From the NCBI GenBank assembly GCA_934204655.1, contig CAKPZJ010000025.1, forward strand, positions 1 through 43,160: a DNA stretch of 43,160 nt, given 5' to 3'. This stretch comes from an uncultured Prevotella sp. (GTDB lineage: Bacteria; Bacteroidota; Bacteroidia; Bacteroidales; Bacteroidaceae). Under the pieces are notes generated by a model. The model did not search any database, was not told the origin of the DNA, and was given only the letters and a program-made list of their open reading frames with translations. A program made the translations under genes and the position numbers. Shown here in pieces: positions 43,087-43,160 of this stretch; the stretch's first letter is position 1; each line of letters begins with the position of its first letter.

Positions 43087-43160
43087 TAGCGGGGGTGGGA
43101 CCCGAACCCACGACCTCCGGATTATGAATCCGACGCTCTAACCAGCTGAGCTATCCCGCC
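43087..43160 (-). tRNA. tRNA-Met (CAT)
   Basis: Reading the minus strand gives a 74-nt cloverleaf with 7-bp acceptor (GGCGGGA / CCCCGCT, one A-C and one G-U), D-arm GCTCAGCTGGTTAGAGC, anticodon CAT (43124-43126) in a TCGGA/TCCGG stem, and T-arm GTGGG-TTCGGGT-CCCAC. It looks complete at the window edge. The elongator form or Ile2 (lysidine-modified) cannot be distinguished from the sequence alone; Met is the more usual pattern. Confidence 0.85.

Noticed and set aside
1..43160. Insertion sequence or prophage
   Set aside because: No transposase, integrase, capsid or terminase gene was found; the repeats present are all short and non-coding.

Overview
The window looks like a chromosome segment of a Bacteroidales bacterium, most likely of the Prevotella group. 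Evidence for this includes several promoters of the Bacteroidetes type (TTTG, 19-20 bp, TAnnTTTG), the family content (PCMD proteins, DUF4861, GH92/GH97/GH125/GH130 glycosidases, FimB/Mfa2-like lipoprotein), a Prevotella-style C-terminal tail (VGIYNLNGQQV) and single-chain PurL. Base composition is GC-rich for the group, except for an AT-rich island near 21.5-23.8 kb. No plasmid, phage, IS transposase or CRISPR array is visible.

Layout. 0.4-6.7 kb (minus): a PCMD lipoprotein, an outer-membrane barrel and a calycin-like/PCMD secreted protein form one transcription unit, followed by a DPE2-like 4-alpha-glucanotransferase. 7.3-10.6 kb (plus): a DUF4861 protein and a GH97 glycosidase. 10.8-16.8 kb (minus): a compact operon GH92, GH125, MFS transporter, GH130. 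It fits stepwise trimming of mannose from N-glycan-type glycans, import of the Man-GlcNAc core and its phosphorolysis. 17.3-21.5 kb (plus): an esterase and a HAD phosphatase, then serine acetyltransferase overlapping a YitT protein, then an AlbA_2-domain protein. 21.7-23.6 kb (minus, AT-rich): a lipoprotein with a four-Cys ribbon and a papain-like domain, plus a small secreted protein. 23.9-26.0 kb: an OmpA-type lipoprotein (minus) and a barrel-like secreted protein (plus). 26.7-34.4 kb (plus): a DMT exporter and TcdA, then PurL translationally coupled to a split chromate transporter and two small unknown genes. 34.5-43 kb: a thioredoxin-like protein, an AGCS symporter, a FimB/Mfa2-like lipoprotein, a short Dxs, an unknown secreted protein, tRNA-Pro(GGG), an MGMT-fold protein and tRNA-Met(CAT).

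The most unusual content is non-coding. Four copies of a roughly 77-bp element sit in the gene-poor gaps at 7.0, 17.0, 26.1 and 37.9 kb. Each has inverted ends and two internal 21-bp repeats, and they lie near A-rich GTAAAAA-type tracts. A second, 64-bp unit carries a hairpin and ends in a promoter-like -7 box; it is found at the left edge, at 26.5 kb and in tandem at 41.8-41.96 kb. A third repeat forms the arms of a large inverted repeat at 26.26-26.61 kb. These three families, and the AT-rich cysteine-peptidase island, are the best candidates for something undescribed.

All calls come from reading the sequence and recalling families; no database search was run. Start codons were moved inward from the longest frame wherever a signal peptide or conserved N-terminus showed a better one.
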